Assembly: GCA_023627715.1 (NCBI GenBank) | Contig: JAMAHW010000026.1 | Span: 62,001-126,000 of the forward strand | Length of the DNA: 64,000 nucleotides | Direction: 5' to 3' | DNA from: Periconia sp. R9002 | Lineage: Eukaryota > Ascomycota > Dothideomycetes > Pleosporales > Periconiaceae | Shown here: positions 1 through 12,680 of the stretch, piece by piece | Numbering within the stretch: the first letter of the stretch is position 1 | Layout of the letters: each line of letters opens with the position of its first letter | The notes under the pieces: model-generated | Seen by the model: the letters and a program-made list of their open reading frames with translations, nothing else | Databases searched by the model: none | What the model was told of the DNA's origin: nothing | Made by a program: the position numbers and the translations under genes

Positions 1-123
1 ACCTGCATTTGAACCATCACATCTACTCCCTAACCCCCGAAAACTTTGTATATCGATTTTCAAACACCGAGATGGAAGTCCGAGCGTATCTGATCGGAGA
101 CGAGGTACAGTGCAAAGAACGAT

Positions 124-693
124 GTGGTGCAGCTTGGAGCCATTCACATCGTTACGTCTCAGTCGCTTGAGAAGGGTCTTTCAGTAGCCCAACAGCACGC
201 AGAGCGTCGAGGGTCTGACACCTTTGGAACCACCACGTCTGAATGCGATCAAGTGCAGCCGCACTATATGATCCTATCAATCAGACACATAACGCTCTGC
301 TACGTAGACGGTTCGAGGTCGCTCACGCATACTGCCCCGGAGCCCCTGTTCAATGGCGACTATACCACATCGCCGCCCTCAAACCTGGCAATGGACTATC
401 TCATTTGGGCGACTGCTTCCGCCAGACCGTTGCCTATCTCACGCCTTCAACTACTCCCGGTTGAGTTACAAAACTCGATCCTTCTCCACGCAACCAACAG
501 TGCAATTCGAGCAGCCAAACTGGGCTGTCTGCTTGGTTTAGGATACGCATTCTCGTGGAAGGATGGCTCACGCCCCGTGCAGCTTCTCACTACCGAGGGT
601 CCGCACTATCTGAAGAACGAAACTATAAATCGCATTGAATGTGGCCCTTCAAATGAGAATATGCTGTTCTATCACACCAAGTTCCAGGAATAG
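124..693 (+). pseudogene. F-box-like hypothetical protein fragment without a proper start
   Basis: An open frame of 190 codons ends at a clear stop at 691-693. Its C-terminal part (from about 430) carries LPVELQNSIL followed by an AAKLGCLLGLG and FSWKDG segment. This resembles, from memory, a family of small fungal proteins with an F-box-like helix (LPxELQxxIL). The frame opens with GTG at 124, has a stop at 91-93 and no in-frame ATG until 265 and 388. Either an upstream exon lies outside or is unresolved, or the copy is broken. A short ATG frame at 72 stops after 32 codons in another phase. I call it a fragment or decayed copy; an intact gene with an unseen 5' exon is the alternative. Function is not inferred beyond possible SCF-adaptor ancestry. 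Confidence 0.3.
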
Positions 694-1730
694 TGGACTC
701 AGATTGCGAGTTCTCGCATCCTGCTCGAGTGTTTTTGTTGGCAGATAATGGAAAATGAAAAATATGCAGTTTTATCATCGCTGAGTGTTGAATTGCTCGC
801 GGTATCGAGACCGAAAGGTTTTACGATATAAGTTTTACGATATAACAACATTTTCCCACCACCACTACTAAACCCACCCCCAGAACAAATCCCTCAAAAG
901 CAAATATGCATGTACATGTGTATAAACGTTATAATTTTTCTTCATTGGTATCTCTCTGTCTCTCTCTCGCCTCTTCCTTTTTCTATCCCTTCATTCATCC
1001 TTCCCCCCTTTTCCCCCCTCAAAACAAGGGGGGACAAGGGGAAGGTGCCGAGTCAACTTCCCAGAACGAAGAAGAAAAAAAAAGTATAAACACATGAAGA
1101 AAAACAGAGAAAGAAAGAAAGAAGTAGAAGAAGAGGAGAGAGAGATATATATATATGCTTGTTTGCTTTGCTTACTTGCGGTAGACTGTCTTGCCTTTGC
1201 AAAAAAAGGTACAAAAGAAGACAATAATGAAATAACAAAAACAAAACTAGAATAAAAAAGTAGCCTCGCCATCACAGAAAACCTAAGTTCCACTCCAGCC
1301 AGCAATGGGCAAAAACACATCGAGACCAAAAAAAGAAAGCCAATGCTATGATACACATACACAGAAAGATTTTCCCTTCAATCCCCATCAAAAAAACACC
1401 CTTGACCTTCCCTTTGACCTTCTCCTAATCTCCCCAGTTTCGTGAAATGGTCTGTGCGTGTGGTATATCAAACTTGATCGTTATAGTGTGGGGTGGGGAA
1501 AATCGCACACGGCCGCTTAAGAGAATAAAGAAGAAGAAAGAAAATGGGTAACTCGATGATGCAATCATTGGTATCTTCCCACCCGCGCCGCCGTCCAATT
1601 CCAAGATCCAGAATGTGCAGAGAAACAAGAAAAAGAAGAAAGTAAAATCGCATTGGCCGCCCAACATGCATCCAGACAAAGGAAATCGAACATTGTCGTG
1701 AACCAAAAGCAAAAGATTGCATCATTCGGT
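694..1730. other. Intergenic, 3' flank of SNT1, simple-sequence rich
   Basis: No credible gene. The stretch holds pyrimidine-rich runs (about 950-1025), A-rich and GA-rich runs (about 1070-1150) and an (AT)n patch near 1146-1156. It probably contains the SNT1 3' UTR, which would be read on the minus strand. The open frames seen here on the minus strand are low-complexity F/S/L runs and are not supported as coding. Confidence 0.6.
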
Positions 1731-3629
1731 TTAACGGTTCCACCTCTCTTGCTGCTGTGGAGGTGGATGCCTACTCCAGTCCATTGGTTGAGTAGGTGGT
1801 CCTCCTCTCTGTTCATGACCTTGCGGAGGGGGTCCTGGCCGTCTCATCATGCTATCTCGATGGTATTGTGCTTCCTGCATCTCTCGATCACGAGCTTCTC
1901 GTTCTCTCATGTCTCGATCTCGCATCTCGCGCTCTCTCATCTCGCGGGCATAAGGATCGTCGCGACCGGGCTGATGTTGCGGCTGCTCTTCTCGCATGCG
2001 CTCGGACATGCGAGCGTCAAGGGGATACGCGTCCCTGAAACGATGGAGGGGTTCTTCTTGGCGCTGCCCGTACAGAGCGTGGTTGCTTTCCCCCAGAGAC
2101 GAATGTGGGGGGTGCTGAAGGGTTGGAGGTGGACCATGCTCCGATCTCGACAGGGGAGTTTGTGTTCGTGGGGGTAGATACCCTCGATCCTGGGGCGCTT
2201 GATATCGGGAATCAGGGTGCGATTGAGGGGGTCCAGCGGGGCGTGATAGATAAGTCTCTCGAAGAGCATCGCCTCGATGAGCAAGTTCTCGGCTCATGTC
2301 CCTCTCAGGGTTACGCGCATCAAAGTCGTGGTGGATATCCCGCGGATCGCGCCGATATGGATCCGCCATGCTGGGTGCACGCATATGTTGAGGTATTGAA
2401 TGATGCTCACCAGATGTCGGAGGGTTCGAATAACCCATCGTAGCGTTATGGCCACGTGATTGCTCGTTGCGACTGTGAAGCTCTCTCTGCGACGCAATAT
2501 GACTCATGTGCATATGAGGACTTGGCTGCATGCCCACAGGTCCAGGAGGTTGAGCGCCAGAGCCGGGAGGGTCTACCTGTGCGTAAGGATTTGGTTGCAA
2601 ACTCTGAGAAGTAACACCCTGCGCAATCGGGGCTGATGTAGATGGAGTCATGCTGTGACGAGGCGGTTGCGCAGGTCCACTGATGCTGGGGGTTCGCGAA
2701 TGCAGATGTGGAGAGTTGTTGTACGTAGCAAGTGGGGGAGGCGAGGGGTTATATCGTGGAGCATTGTGCTGCGCAAAGACCGACCGATGATTTGCAAGCT
2801 GAGCAAGACCCGTATGAGGAGAATTGTGAGCTGGTACCGGCGGGTGCTGGCCTTGCCCAGAATAAGATTGTCGCCATGATTCTCGCGGGAGACCTCTTCC
2901 AGCCGAAACCTGTTCATTCGTGAGATCCACAACCTGGCGTCCAGAAGACATCTGAGGCAGTGCAGATTGCTGCCCAGGGAAAGACCGACCAAAAGGCGCT
3001 TGCGATGTGACGGGGTCGCGATATGGATCTCTCTGGGGTGGTAAAGATTGCGAGACAGGAGGTGGAGGTGCAATAGGCATTTGCTGTTGCGGGGTCGGCG
3101 TGTGAGAAGGCACGTTCTGTTCCACGGGCTTTTTGCGCCTAGGTTCTTCAGGTTCAGGGTCATTCAGCAAGGACAGTAGATTGGACTTTCTGGGTTCCGA
3201 AGCCGGTTTTGGCGCAGGCACAGGCGCAGGCGGCGGTGGAGCTGTCTGCGCAGAGGGTTGTGCAAGTGGTGGATAGCCCTGAGACGGCGTAGGTGGTGGT
3301 AGAGGCTGTTGGGTTTGCGGAATATGTGGCACTGGATAAGGACGAACTTCTTCCTTCAAGGGCGGAGTCTCCATTGCAGACCGTGGAGGTAAATGCTGGG
3401 TGGGAGGCAAAGACATAGGCGGCTGAACAGGGGCATCCGGTTGCTGCTGAGACATCGCACGATGCTGCATGGAAATAGGATGACGTTCCGGGGACCCAGC
3501 AGACTGAGCAGTTCGCATTTGCGAGACAGGGGGCATAGTGGATGCAAGATGCCTGCTATGTGTCGTCGGGATCTCTCCAGAGATGCGCCGTCCATGTTGA
3601 CTATGATACCGCATACGCACCTCATGATC

Positions 3630-3706
<77 letters not shown>

Positions 3707-6700
3707 GCTGCTGCTGGGATTGAGCTTGAGGCTGGACTTGAGCGTGAGCTTGGACGTGAGGTTGGACTTGAGATTGCTGGTGTTGATGATCTAGTCTAGA
3801 TGCAGACTCCCGCTCTTGAGGGTTTGGCCTGTAGAACGGTGTTTGTGATGGCTCTTGCGCTCTCACTTGCGATGGTACTTGGGGTTGAAGAGGTCGAGCA
3901 TTCTGTGGTGCATTTGAAGACTGAGAAGTGGGTCGATGATTTCGGTGTGGTGGGAAGTCCTGTGAAAAGTATCCTACAGCAGGACCTGGACGGCGAGTCT
4001 CAGGCTGGGACACGTGTTGGAACTGGGGTCCTGAACCACGAGGAGTTTGTCCTGGAGGAGATTGCTGGGTTTGTGGCTGGAGCTGTGTCTGTTCTTGCTG
4101 CTGCTGCTGTTGTTGTGCAATATGTTGACTTTGTCTTGATTGCTGCTGTTGCTGCGGCTGCGACTGTGAAACCGAATGAATAGATGGAGGCCCAGAATCT
4201 GTAAGGGGGTATCCAGGAGCTGGAACGACAGGCTTGACTTCCTGTGGGGCCTGAGCAATGTTTGAGTACCGAGAAGAAGCTGAACCAGGAGGCGACGCTT
4301 TGGGTAGCGTCATAGCCGGCGGCATCGTCGCCTCTGGTGTAGGAGCCAGGGTACGTGGAGCGGTAACCTGGGTGCTCTCATAACGCCTCTTGGATGCGGG
4401 AGTTGGAGTCGGTGGCGGCCCGACATCCTCTCCGCGCACACGCCTGGCGTCAGCTTCATTGGCAAATTGTTCTAGTTCTGGGTCTTGCCCGCCTTCCATG
4501 ATACGTAAATATTGATTCTTTACCATAGTCTGAGTCTTGGTTCCCATATGCTGTGCAATTGCTACCCAATTGGTACCAAAGTGCGCCACGTATTTGCGGA
4601 AATCAGCTTGCTCGGTAACAGACCAGTAACTGGAAGGCCCGGGTCTTGAGCTGGGCTGCGGTCTCGGCTTCTCAGAAATTGCGAGAGTTTGTCCTGGGAG
4701 ATACTGAGGCTCCGTCACGATATTCATAGCTTCATCAAGAGCAGGCTGCATCGGTAGCATTTCGCCTAGTGTATGCCTGTGGAGTTGTTCATCCTCCATC
4801 TTGACATTCATAAGCTTTCGGTCGATCTTGACAGGAGACCCCGCTGGTGCTGCCGCAACGAGTGGCTGACCCTTTGCCTTTCGGCCACCCTTCTCTTTCG
4901 TAGTCTTTTTGCGGCCAATCTTCTCTTGTGTGCCATCCGCATCAGTAGGACGGCGAAGGCGCCCTGACGTTGGCGTGGAAGTGGTTGTATCCATATCTGT
5001 TTCAGCCCCACCAAATGTGGGGGCTGCTGAACGACGTGGCCGGCCTGTTTCGGTCAGAGCTGGAGGCAATCCATCGTCACCTGAAGGATCAGGTCGGTCT
5101 CCCATGTTGGTGATGGCCCCTCGGCGACCTGCACCACCGCCTCGTTTTCGGGCTCCTCTGCCTCTCTTCAACTTGCCCTTGTATTCGCGACCCCACTTGG
5201 TAGCGTAATAATGGTTAATACAATCTTTGTACGTTCGGCTCGTCCCAGCCTCTTTATACAGCATTTCTGCCAACTTGCCCCATTTCTTAGAATATTGGTC
5301 TTTGTACTGTTGCACCATGATTTTGTGCTCTTCTTCGGTGAAATCATCCTCCGGAGGCTCATAATGAAACACGAATATGCCTTGCCCAGGCTCTCGCTGG
5401 AAGTTTGTGTCGATGAACCTACGTCGTTGGACTTCGTACGTGGTCAATTGAGTCGGCAGTGTGGCCTCTTTCTCTGGATCCGCCATTGATCTAGTGGGCT
5501 CTCTGTCTTTTTTGCCCATGCGTTCTTCTTCGGCAGTCTTCAAAGATTCCTTGATTGCCGTTTCTAGATCGAGCTCGGTCGCCCATCGACTACCATGTCC
5601 TCGGCGCCCACTTGTGGTGGGAGGGAGATCCAGTAGAGGCCCCACGACCGCACTAGTCACATCCGGCGTTGTCACTCGCACGCTTGGTTCGGCAGAAGGC
5701 TGTCGCTCCGGGTCATCATTCTCTTTCGTGTCATCGAGTTCCCGAATTCTCAGTCGCCATTGCCGGTATACATTTGCATACTGTTGAAGCGTCTCCTCTG
5801 GACTGAGCTCCGGCTCGATGGTGGCTTTCAGCTTGTCGCGGATAGCATGCATTACTGATTCATTCATGCGGGGACCTTCTAACTGAGATATAGGTGTTGG
5901 GGGACCGGAACCGAGGTAGGGAAGCGAACTGTAGTCGGGCTCTTCGTCTGTATCATCACCATCACCCTGGCGTAAGCGAAGCGCACGTGTTGCCGGCGCC
6001 AGCGGTTTGTCCTCCTTTACATCTTCCATGACCACATCTCCAGTCTCTTCTTCCGCTTTCGGAGTTGGTAGCTCAGCTGCAATGACTTCCGGTGGTGGTT
6101 GAAGCGGAGGTACAGAGACCATCTCTTCGTCTACTGATTTAGTGTCTTGCCGTGGTAAATGATCTATTGTTAAACTTGATAAGAGCATGATTTCGGAAAG
6201 CGGAGTGGTAGCTCGTAAATGGGGGGCGCTAAGATCGATGCGTTTCGCCTCGAGCAATGCCTTTTCTCGGTTATATTTAGCCTCCGATTCTGCAAAGTCA
6301 GCATCGTCGAGATCAAGATCATCGTCCGAGTCTTGCAGCACTTCAGGGGCAGAGGAGGCTGCTGAAACTGGTGGTTTTTCAGTTCGGGGTGAAGCATCAG
6401 TCATAGCCACATCTGAGTCCCGTTGAGTTTGAATCTGCGCCAAATTGGACGGACCATCTTTGCGAGCTTCTGTAGGTGAAGCTCGATCGCGATCGCCATT
6501 GGTCTCCGGATTCACTGTTTGCCGAACCGCAGAGGGAGAAGCCGATTTTGTGGTCTCGTGACGGGATGCTTCTGTCGCTGAGGTATAGTGATCAAGTTTG
6601 GGCGCCTTCGGTGCTGTACCAAAGGAACGATCCCGGTCTTCGCTCGGGAATTCTCGCTTCGTCGGAATCGTAGGTCGATTGTTCATATTCAGCCCAGGTC

Positions 6701-8648
6701 GTACCCATTGCATACTTTTTGGTGCACTACCGAGCGGCATTCGTGGAGGGGCAAACCCTGTTCGATCGGGCGGCGCATACATTGATGAAGTGCGTGCGGG
6801 CATCGGGCCTGATCTCGCAGCCTTAGGTCCGGTCGGAATATTAGCAGGTAAAGCCTTGGGCGACGTGTTTGCTGACAAGGCATTGCTACCAGTATTGCCG
6901 CTGCGAGAACCTGTCTGAGGAGGCATCGGACCTGGAGAAGAGTCTCGCGACGCATCCCTTGCTGTGTACGGAAGGTGTGCTGGGCGGGGGAATGAGGGTG
7001 ATGCATTCGCTCTCAGTGTCGCCTGTGGGCCTGTGGGTGGCTGTCTATTTCTAGCCGCTGGCCCTTGATGTGGGGAATTCGCGGGTGCCAACGAAGAGCT
7101 TGAGCTGGAGGCAGGAGGCTTGGGCTCTTGACGATCCACACTTTCAGCCCCTGATGCATGATGGCTCTGCAAATTTTGGGCAATCGTAGGACGGGAGTCA
7201 GATCGTGATGGATCAGAAGCGGGTGCTTTGCTGTCTTGAGATGGATGTTGATTTTGTATTTCGGATTGGGGCCGTTCCAGGACTCGATCAGCCTTAGGTC
7301 CGGTGGGAGGAGCTGTCGAAAGACCAGCAGGAATGTTGGTCTTCGGCGCCGAAGAAATCGTAGGGTTAGCGGCAACTGGAGCTGTTGTAGCCGGAGTGGT
7401 GGTAGACGCCGCTGCTGTGGTTGGGGCAGGCTTGGCAGCCTGTGGCACTGATGGTTTTGCATCAAGTGCCGGATTTCTCCATACATTGGAGGAGAACCCA
7501 AAAGCCGGTACTGCAGCAGGAGGGGAGGAGGCACGTGGAGCGTAGCGTTCCTTCGAAGCTTCTGCACGGCTTGCCAGGAGGAAATCATCCTTTACCGGCT
7601 CTCGCTTCGTGGCCGAAGACTCCGTTGCCATGGATGGTCGGCGAGGGAACGAATCCGCAGGTGAATGCGCAGAATGGGCTGTTGCACTCGTAGGGGTTGC
7701 CGACATATGGCGAGATTCTAGCGCCACACTTCCTCGGTGGGTATCGAGCCCGCGTGGTCCCGGTTTACTGGAACCAGCTGGGCCAATGTACGAATCATAC
7801 TCCCTTGGTACAAATGGACGACGCTCTTCGCGATCTCTCCGATCAAAATCCCGTTCGTCTCTCACATCTCTTTCCCTTCGCACGGGATCTCTTGAGCGAC
7901 TCCGAGGGCGATAGGACCGGTCTTGCATCCGATCTGGTATACGATCACGTGCATCATGGTGACGATCATCCATATGAAAGTTTCGACCCCGTCCCCGTAT
8001 ATCATTATGGAAATCTCGCCCTCCTCTTCCCCGCCCAATACCACTTCCTCTGTATGACGAGCCACTTCCTAGAGGAGGATCCGAATAGGTGGACCCTGCG
8101 GAAAGAGGTCCATCACGCGAATTGCGTCGCGCACGACTAATATCAAGATCACGTGGAGGAAAATCGCGTGGGTCACGGCTGTCCCGTGTATCTCTCAGTG
8201 GTGAGCGTCGCGGAGGAGGAGAGGGCCGTCGTTCTCGATCTCTTCGGTCACGTTCAAAATCTCGGTCCCGATCTCTGTCTGCGCGCCACGAATTGTGAGA
8301 ATGAGAAACGCTAGATAACGGAGGGGCGTCACGTAGCGAGGGTGGTGCTTCCCCGCGACCAGCGAACGCTCTTCCCCGCCCATCCCGAGGAGCTGATGGT
8401 GCCCCAGTCGGCGCTCCAGCGGTGGGGCCACGAGGAGGGTCAGCATGAGATTTGGGACCCCGAGGGGGTTCACGGGGTGGAAAACCACCTTGGTCTCCGT
8501 TGGGGCGAGGAGGAGGATCCGTCAATCGTGGGGGATATCCGTTTCCGTAGGATGAAGGCCGCCTGTCGCGATACGGTGACCTATCTCGCGGATATCTGTT
8601 ATCGGGGTAACGTGAGGAGGAGGACATGGCTTCGTCTTGAAAAGTCAA
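1731..8648 (-). CDS. SNT1: SNT1-like SANT/Myb protein, NCoR-type subunit of the Set3 histone deacetylase complex
   Basis: A single uninterrupted frame encodes 2,305 residues. The N terminus is Arg/Asp/Ser/Pro-rich and disordered. Two SANT domains follow, at about residues 1098-1150 (aromatics in KKWGKLAEML and NHYYATKW) and about 1337-1385 (WSVTEQADF...NWVAIAQHM...NQYLRIM). The rest is Gln/Pro-rich, with a pure 29-Gln tract at residues 1645-1673 and an Arg/Glu/Met-rich C-terminal patch. Paired SANT domains in a huge disordered fungal protein are characteristic of Snt1, the yeast relative of NCoR/SMRT. In the Set3 complex this subunit scaffolds the Hos2 deacetylase and Set3. The role here is inferred from family. 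The start could be Met1 or Met8, whose following residues look equally good. No intron is required. It is divergent from DYS1 across about 1.6 kb. Confidence 0.9.
3630..3716 (-). repeat. Trinucleotide tract encoding 29 glutamines in SNT1
   Basis: On the coding (minus) strand this is three CAG codons followed by 26 uninterrupted CAA codons, in frame with SNT1. A long pure CAA run is expected to be slippage-prone and length-variable between strains. Long misleading poly-Leu and poly-Val frames on the plus strand are only its shadow. Confidence 0.97.
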
Positions 8649-10237
8649 TCGTTGTCCCTAAGCCACACATGGGGCGCGCGAGACGCGAGAAATGTCGAGG
8701 GTATTTGCTGCAGGTAGACGTCAACGACAGGGATTCTCTAGGTGTGGAAGCGTATCTAGACGGAATATTGGCGTTGGCAAGGCGCAGAACGTGGACGAAG
8801 TGCGGAAAAATGTGATGCCGAGAGGAGGGGGGATTTTAATGGCGGAAGTGGAGGTTCGTCAAGGCAATGTTGAGAGGTGAAGGACTGATGACAGGTGCCA
8901 GAGGTTGTTGGAGATGGGTTTGGGGGTTCGCACTAGCGCGGCACAAAGCAAGAAAGTGTGGTCTGTGCTGGGAAATACGGAACCACGGGCAGCGCGCTGA
9001 CGATGGGATTTGAGAGAAGTCGAGCGAGCCCGGTCCCGAGCAATAATCGAGGAAGGCTGCTGGACCTTGAACTGCGTCGATGAGGCAGCGAGCCGTGTGC
9101 AGAGGCTACTGTGCCTGTGAACAAGCCACGCAGGGCGGGAGGTGGCGTTTGGCTGGAGTGGAGTGGGTTCTAGAGAGTTTGAACGAAGGGGCTATTGGGC
9201 ACGTGAAGGATGTGCGTGTCGGGAGAAAGCCAACAAGGTGGCGGGCGGCACCGGAGGGGGCCAGCTGGTAGTGATGGAGAGGAATGTAGATAGGTATGTA
9301 GGATGGATGGTTAACCAGGGCAGGATCGCGGTGGCATGATTGAGGATGAAGATGCAACGGTTTGCCAGGCAGGCAGACTGTGGTGGAGGAGAAAGACACA
9401 AGACGAGACAGGACAGCACGCATTGGCCCCTAGGCCGTCACTTCCCATGGTGCAGGGAACCCGGTTGAGCGAGCGCCTGGAACCACGGTGATTGGCCGCT
9501 GGATTCAAGATCGAGGCGACAGGGGGTCCGAGGGAGGGTGCAGAATGGACAGGGGTCGGTAGCCCTTGCCCTCTCAAACTTGTATCAGGATTCAAGGACC
9601 GACTGGCTTGGCTGTACTGTGCATGCCTTACGCAAGAGACACCCACGGCTTTTCCAGAAGAGCCGTTTATCGCAATGTTGCGTGGCCTATTCAGTCATTC
9701 GTTCCGTCCAATCACCTCTCTGCTCCTCCATCTACCCACTGTCCATCTGTCTGCCCGCTCTTTCCACTCCATTGTGGATGTCATGGATGGCACTGCATTG
9801 GCACCATTTGCGTCCTCAGGCGCACGGTGGAACTGGTGGCTATGTGGCGTGCCCATTCCATCATTCCATCATTCATTCATTCATTCAACGTTGTTCATCA
9901 TCATCGCCCATCACCGGCAGACGCCCGCCTGGATCTGCAGCAGCATGACCTACCCTCCCGGTGCCGCTTAGATGCGCACTAAAGTAGCCCGCCCATGATT
10001 CATGTGGGGTACAACGCTACGGGAGAAAAATTCGACTCGGAACCATCGCCCCCTCCGCTGATTTCAAGCCCAGCAGAACACAGTCATCAGCGTACTTGCA
10101 CAGAGGCACACACGGTCAAGACACCACCTGCGCGCGCTCATCAGACCAGAGAGAGAGAGAACCATCCATCTGCCTTTCCATCATCATTGTGCTTGCCTGC
10201 TTGCCCAGAGCCGCAGACGCAGCCGCCAGCATCCGTC
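8649..10237. promoter_or_regulatory. Divergent intergenic region between SNT1 and DYS1
   Basis: About 1.6 kb separates the two start codons and should contain both promoters and 5' UTRs. Visible features are an ATTC-type repeat around 9855-9890 and a GA repeat near 10148-10160, just upstream of the DYS1 start. I see no conserved gene; the overlapping short frames at 9490-9980 have no recognisable protein character. No specific transcription-factor site is claimed. Confidence 0.5.
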
Positions 10238-11623
10238 ATGACATCGACCAATCACGAGCCGGCCCTGGGAGCCCCCTCAGACGCCACGAATGCCGTCCTG
10301 AAGCCATCCGACCCTGTGCCCGAAGGCTCCCAAGAGGTGCGAGGTGTCGACTTCAACGACTTTGCCCAGCGCGCCATCACGGTCGAGGAATTGATGCGGG
10401 CGTACGCGGGCATGGGCTTCCAGGCAACAGCCGTTGGTGAGGCTGTGCGAATCGTTAACGGCATGGTGAGTAACACACTGTTGGTTGACGCTATTTATGC
10501 TGCAGTGCAGTGCAGTGCAGCGGTCGGTCGGTTGGTCGGTCAGGTCAGCACCAAACAAGCGGCCAACCTGGATGCGATGCCAAAGCTGAAGCCAGAACCG
10601 ATCCTGAAGCCATGCAACAGGACCCGCTTTGGCCTGTGTGTCCTGTCGTGTCCGTCCATCCCTGCGAAACGATTTAGCCGGAAGCGGCAAGCCCCCTGCT
10701 GCCCGCCCTTCCAGCTTCGTCATGTTATGCGCCCTAGTGTTTCTCCCCCGCTAACACACTGACAGCGCACGTGGAAGCACCCTGAAACGGGCGAGGGCAC
10801 CACCATATTCCTCGGATATACATCCAACCTCATCTCCTCGGGCCTGCGCGACATTCTACGCTATCTGGTCCAGCACAAGTTCGTCTCTGCCATTGTCACC
10901 ACCGCCGGCGGCGTCGAGGAAGACTTTATCAAATGCCTTGCCCCTACCTACCTGGGCGCTTTCTCCACCCCCGGCGCCGGCCTGCGCGCAAAGGGCATGA
11001 ACCGGATCGGCAACTTGGTCGTGCCCAACAGCAACTACTGCGCCTTTGAAGACTGGGTGGTTCCCATCTTGGACAAAATGCTCGAGGAACAAGAGGCAAG
11101 CAAGAAGACGGACGAGCCCCTACACTGGACGCCAAGCAAGGTCATTCATCGCCTGGGCAAGGAAATCAACGACGAGCGGTCTGTTTACTACTGGGCGTGG
11201 AAGAACGATATCCCCGTCTTCTGTCCGGCCTTGACGGATGGCAGTTTGGGGGATATGTTGTTCTTCCACACCTTCAAATCATCCCCGGAACAGCTCCGGA
11301 TAGACATTGTCGAGGACATCCGTAAGATCAACTCGTTGGCCATGAAGGCGAAGAGAGCTGGCATGATCATCCTAGGGGGTGGGGTGGTCAAGCATCACAT
11401 TGCTAATGCGTGTCTAATGCGCAATGGGGCAGAGAGCGCCGTGTACATCAACACAGCCAACGAGTTTGACGGCAGCGACGCAGGGGCGCGGCCGGATGAA
11501 GCGGTAAGCTGGGGCAAGATCAAGGCAGATGGCGACAGCGTGAAGGTGTACGCAGAGGCGACGGTGGTGTTTCCGTTGATCGTGGCGGCGACGTTTGCCA
11601 GCGCGCAGGGACAGGATAAGTAA
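10238..11623 (+). CDS. DYS1: Deoxyhypusine synthase
   Basis: Exons are 10238-10465 and 10766-11623, giving 361 residues, the usual size. The 300-bp phase-0 intron begins GTGAGT and ends CTAACACACTGACAG. The enzyme transfers a 4-aminobutyl group from spermidine to one lysine of eIF5A, using NAD+, the first step of hypusine synthesis in the cytosol. Recognisable features are the N-terminal VRGVDFNDF segment, [23 protein letters not shown], the SNYCAFEDW block and C-terminal [15 protein letters not shown] followed by SWGKIK. Lys327 of SWGKIK matches the family's catalytic lysine. The start at 10238 gives the normal N terminus; the longer open frame upstream from 9995 is untranslated. It is essential in yeast, so constitutive expression is likely. 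Confidence 0.97.
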
Positions 11624-12680
11624 TTGGGGAGAAGGCGGGCAAGAAGTGAGGGGGTGCAGGTTTATTTGTATTGCACTGGACTCTGGAGATGCTACTACCG
11701 TATGGTGAAACCAGAGACATTTGGCGGCAAGCAGCGGATGGCGGGAGGATGGGACAGCCTTGTGTGGCAGTGGGACGACAAGATGCGGTGTGATGAAGTG
11801 TTGTTGACAGCGAGTGAGTGAGGTCTGCAACGGCTAAGCCCGATGCATGACTAGCGCGTGGGGGAGTGTCGAACCAATGGATGCCACACCACAGCCGCAA
11901 AAGAAGACATTGATGGCGCAACGGAATCAATTACCGGCAGCAACCCCGATAGATTTGCCCCCTCGATGCGTACATGTATTGATCTTTGGTGTCTCTGGTG
12001 TCTTTGCTGCCTAAACGGCGATGACTCTTTTGTGATGACGAGGGAGGGAATCGAGAGGGCGTAGCCTTGAGGATAGCTGCTAGCCTCTAGCGGACCAGGG
12101 CCAGGTACCCACTCGGCTGCACACCTGGGGGAAAGCGGGAGAGCTATCACCTTGATCCAACAGCCTCACTCGGCGCTGCAGCCTGAGCCTGGCTTGCATC
12201 GACATGGAATAACCACACAGCATCACTACTGTACAACTGTACCCTCCGCTGCTTTTATAGTCCCCATCCGTCGCCCTCTCCCCATCTCTTCCCCTTGGTT
12301 GCTGAGAAACGAAACCTCGTATTCATTGTTTTGTGCGGTTGAGTCCAACCCCAGACTTCCGATAAAGCTTGCGCCGATAAGCAGCAGCACGTCAGATTCC
12401 CCGTCCATCCACCCATCATCCATCCATTCTCTGTATAACATCTTTCCCAAGACTTCGCTTTCCCGGCCCAACCCTTCAATATCTACTCTTTTTTCTACAT
12501 ATATATTTTACCTTCGCCTCCTCCATCTGCACTTCTCCATCTCCGCCCTATCCATCCCACTGTCTGTCTGTCTGTCTGCCTTCGCTGGTGCCTGTATATT
12601 CAACCCTTGCCAGTCAGCACAGCCAGGTGAGAGAGAGCAACCACGCCTTTTATGCTCGCTTTCAATCCAACTCGGCAGCC
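11624..12680. other. Intergenic between DYS1 and the MATH-RING gene
   Basis: This is tandem (head-to-tail) spacing, so it should hold the DYS1 3' UTR and the promoter and 5' UTR of the next gene. The last 250 bp is pyrimidine-rich (typical fungal core promoter) with a CTGT repeat at about 12561-12578. The reading frame of the next gene is open upstream to 12588 but has no ATG before 12681. No other gene is seen. Confidence 0.5.

Noticed and set aside
3393..3799. Plus-strand frames with long poly-Leu and poly-Val runs
   Set aside because: They are the complementary readings of the SNT1 polyglutamine tract and lie fully inside SNT1.
7013..7588. 191-codon minus-strand frame
   Set aside because: It overlaps SNT1 in another phase and is Pro/Leu/Gln-biased, as expected from the Pro/Ser/Ala-rich SNT1 sequence.
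9995..10762. Long plus-strand frame covering the DYS1 start and intron
   Set aside because: It reads through the first DYS1 intron and its 5' UTR; only 10238-10465 matches the family.
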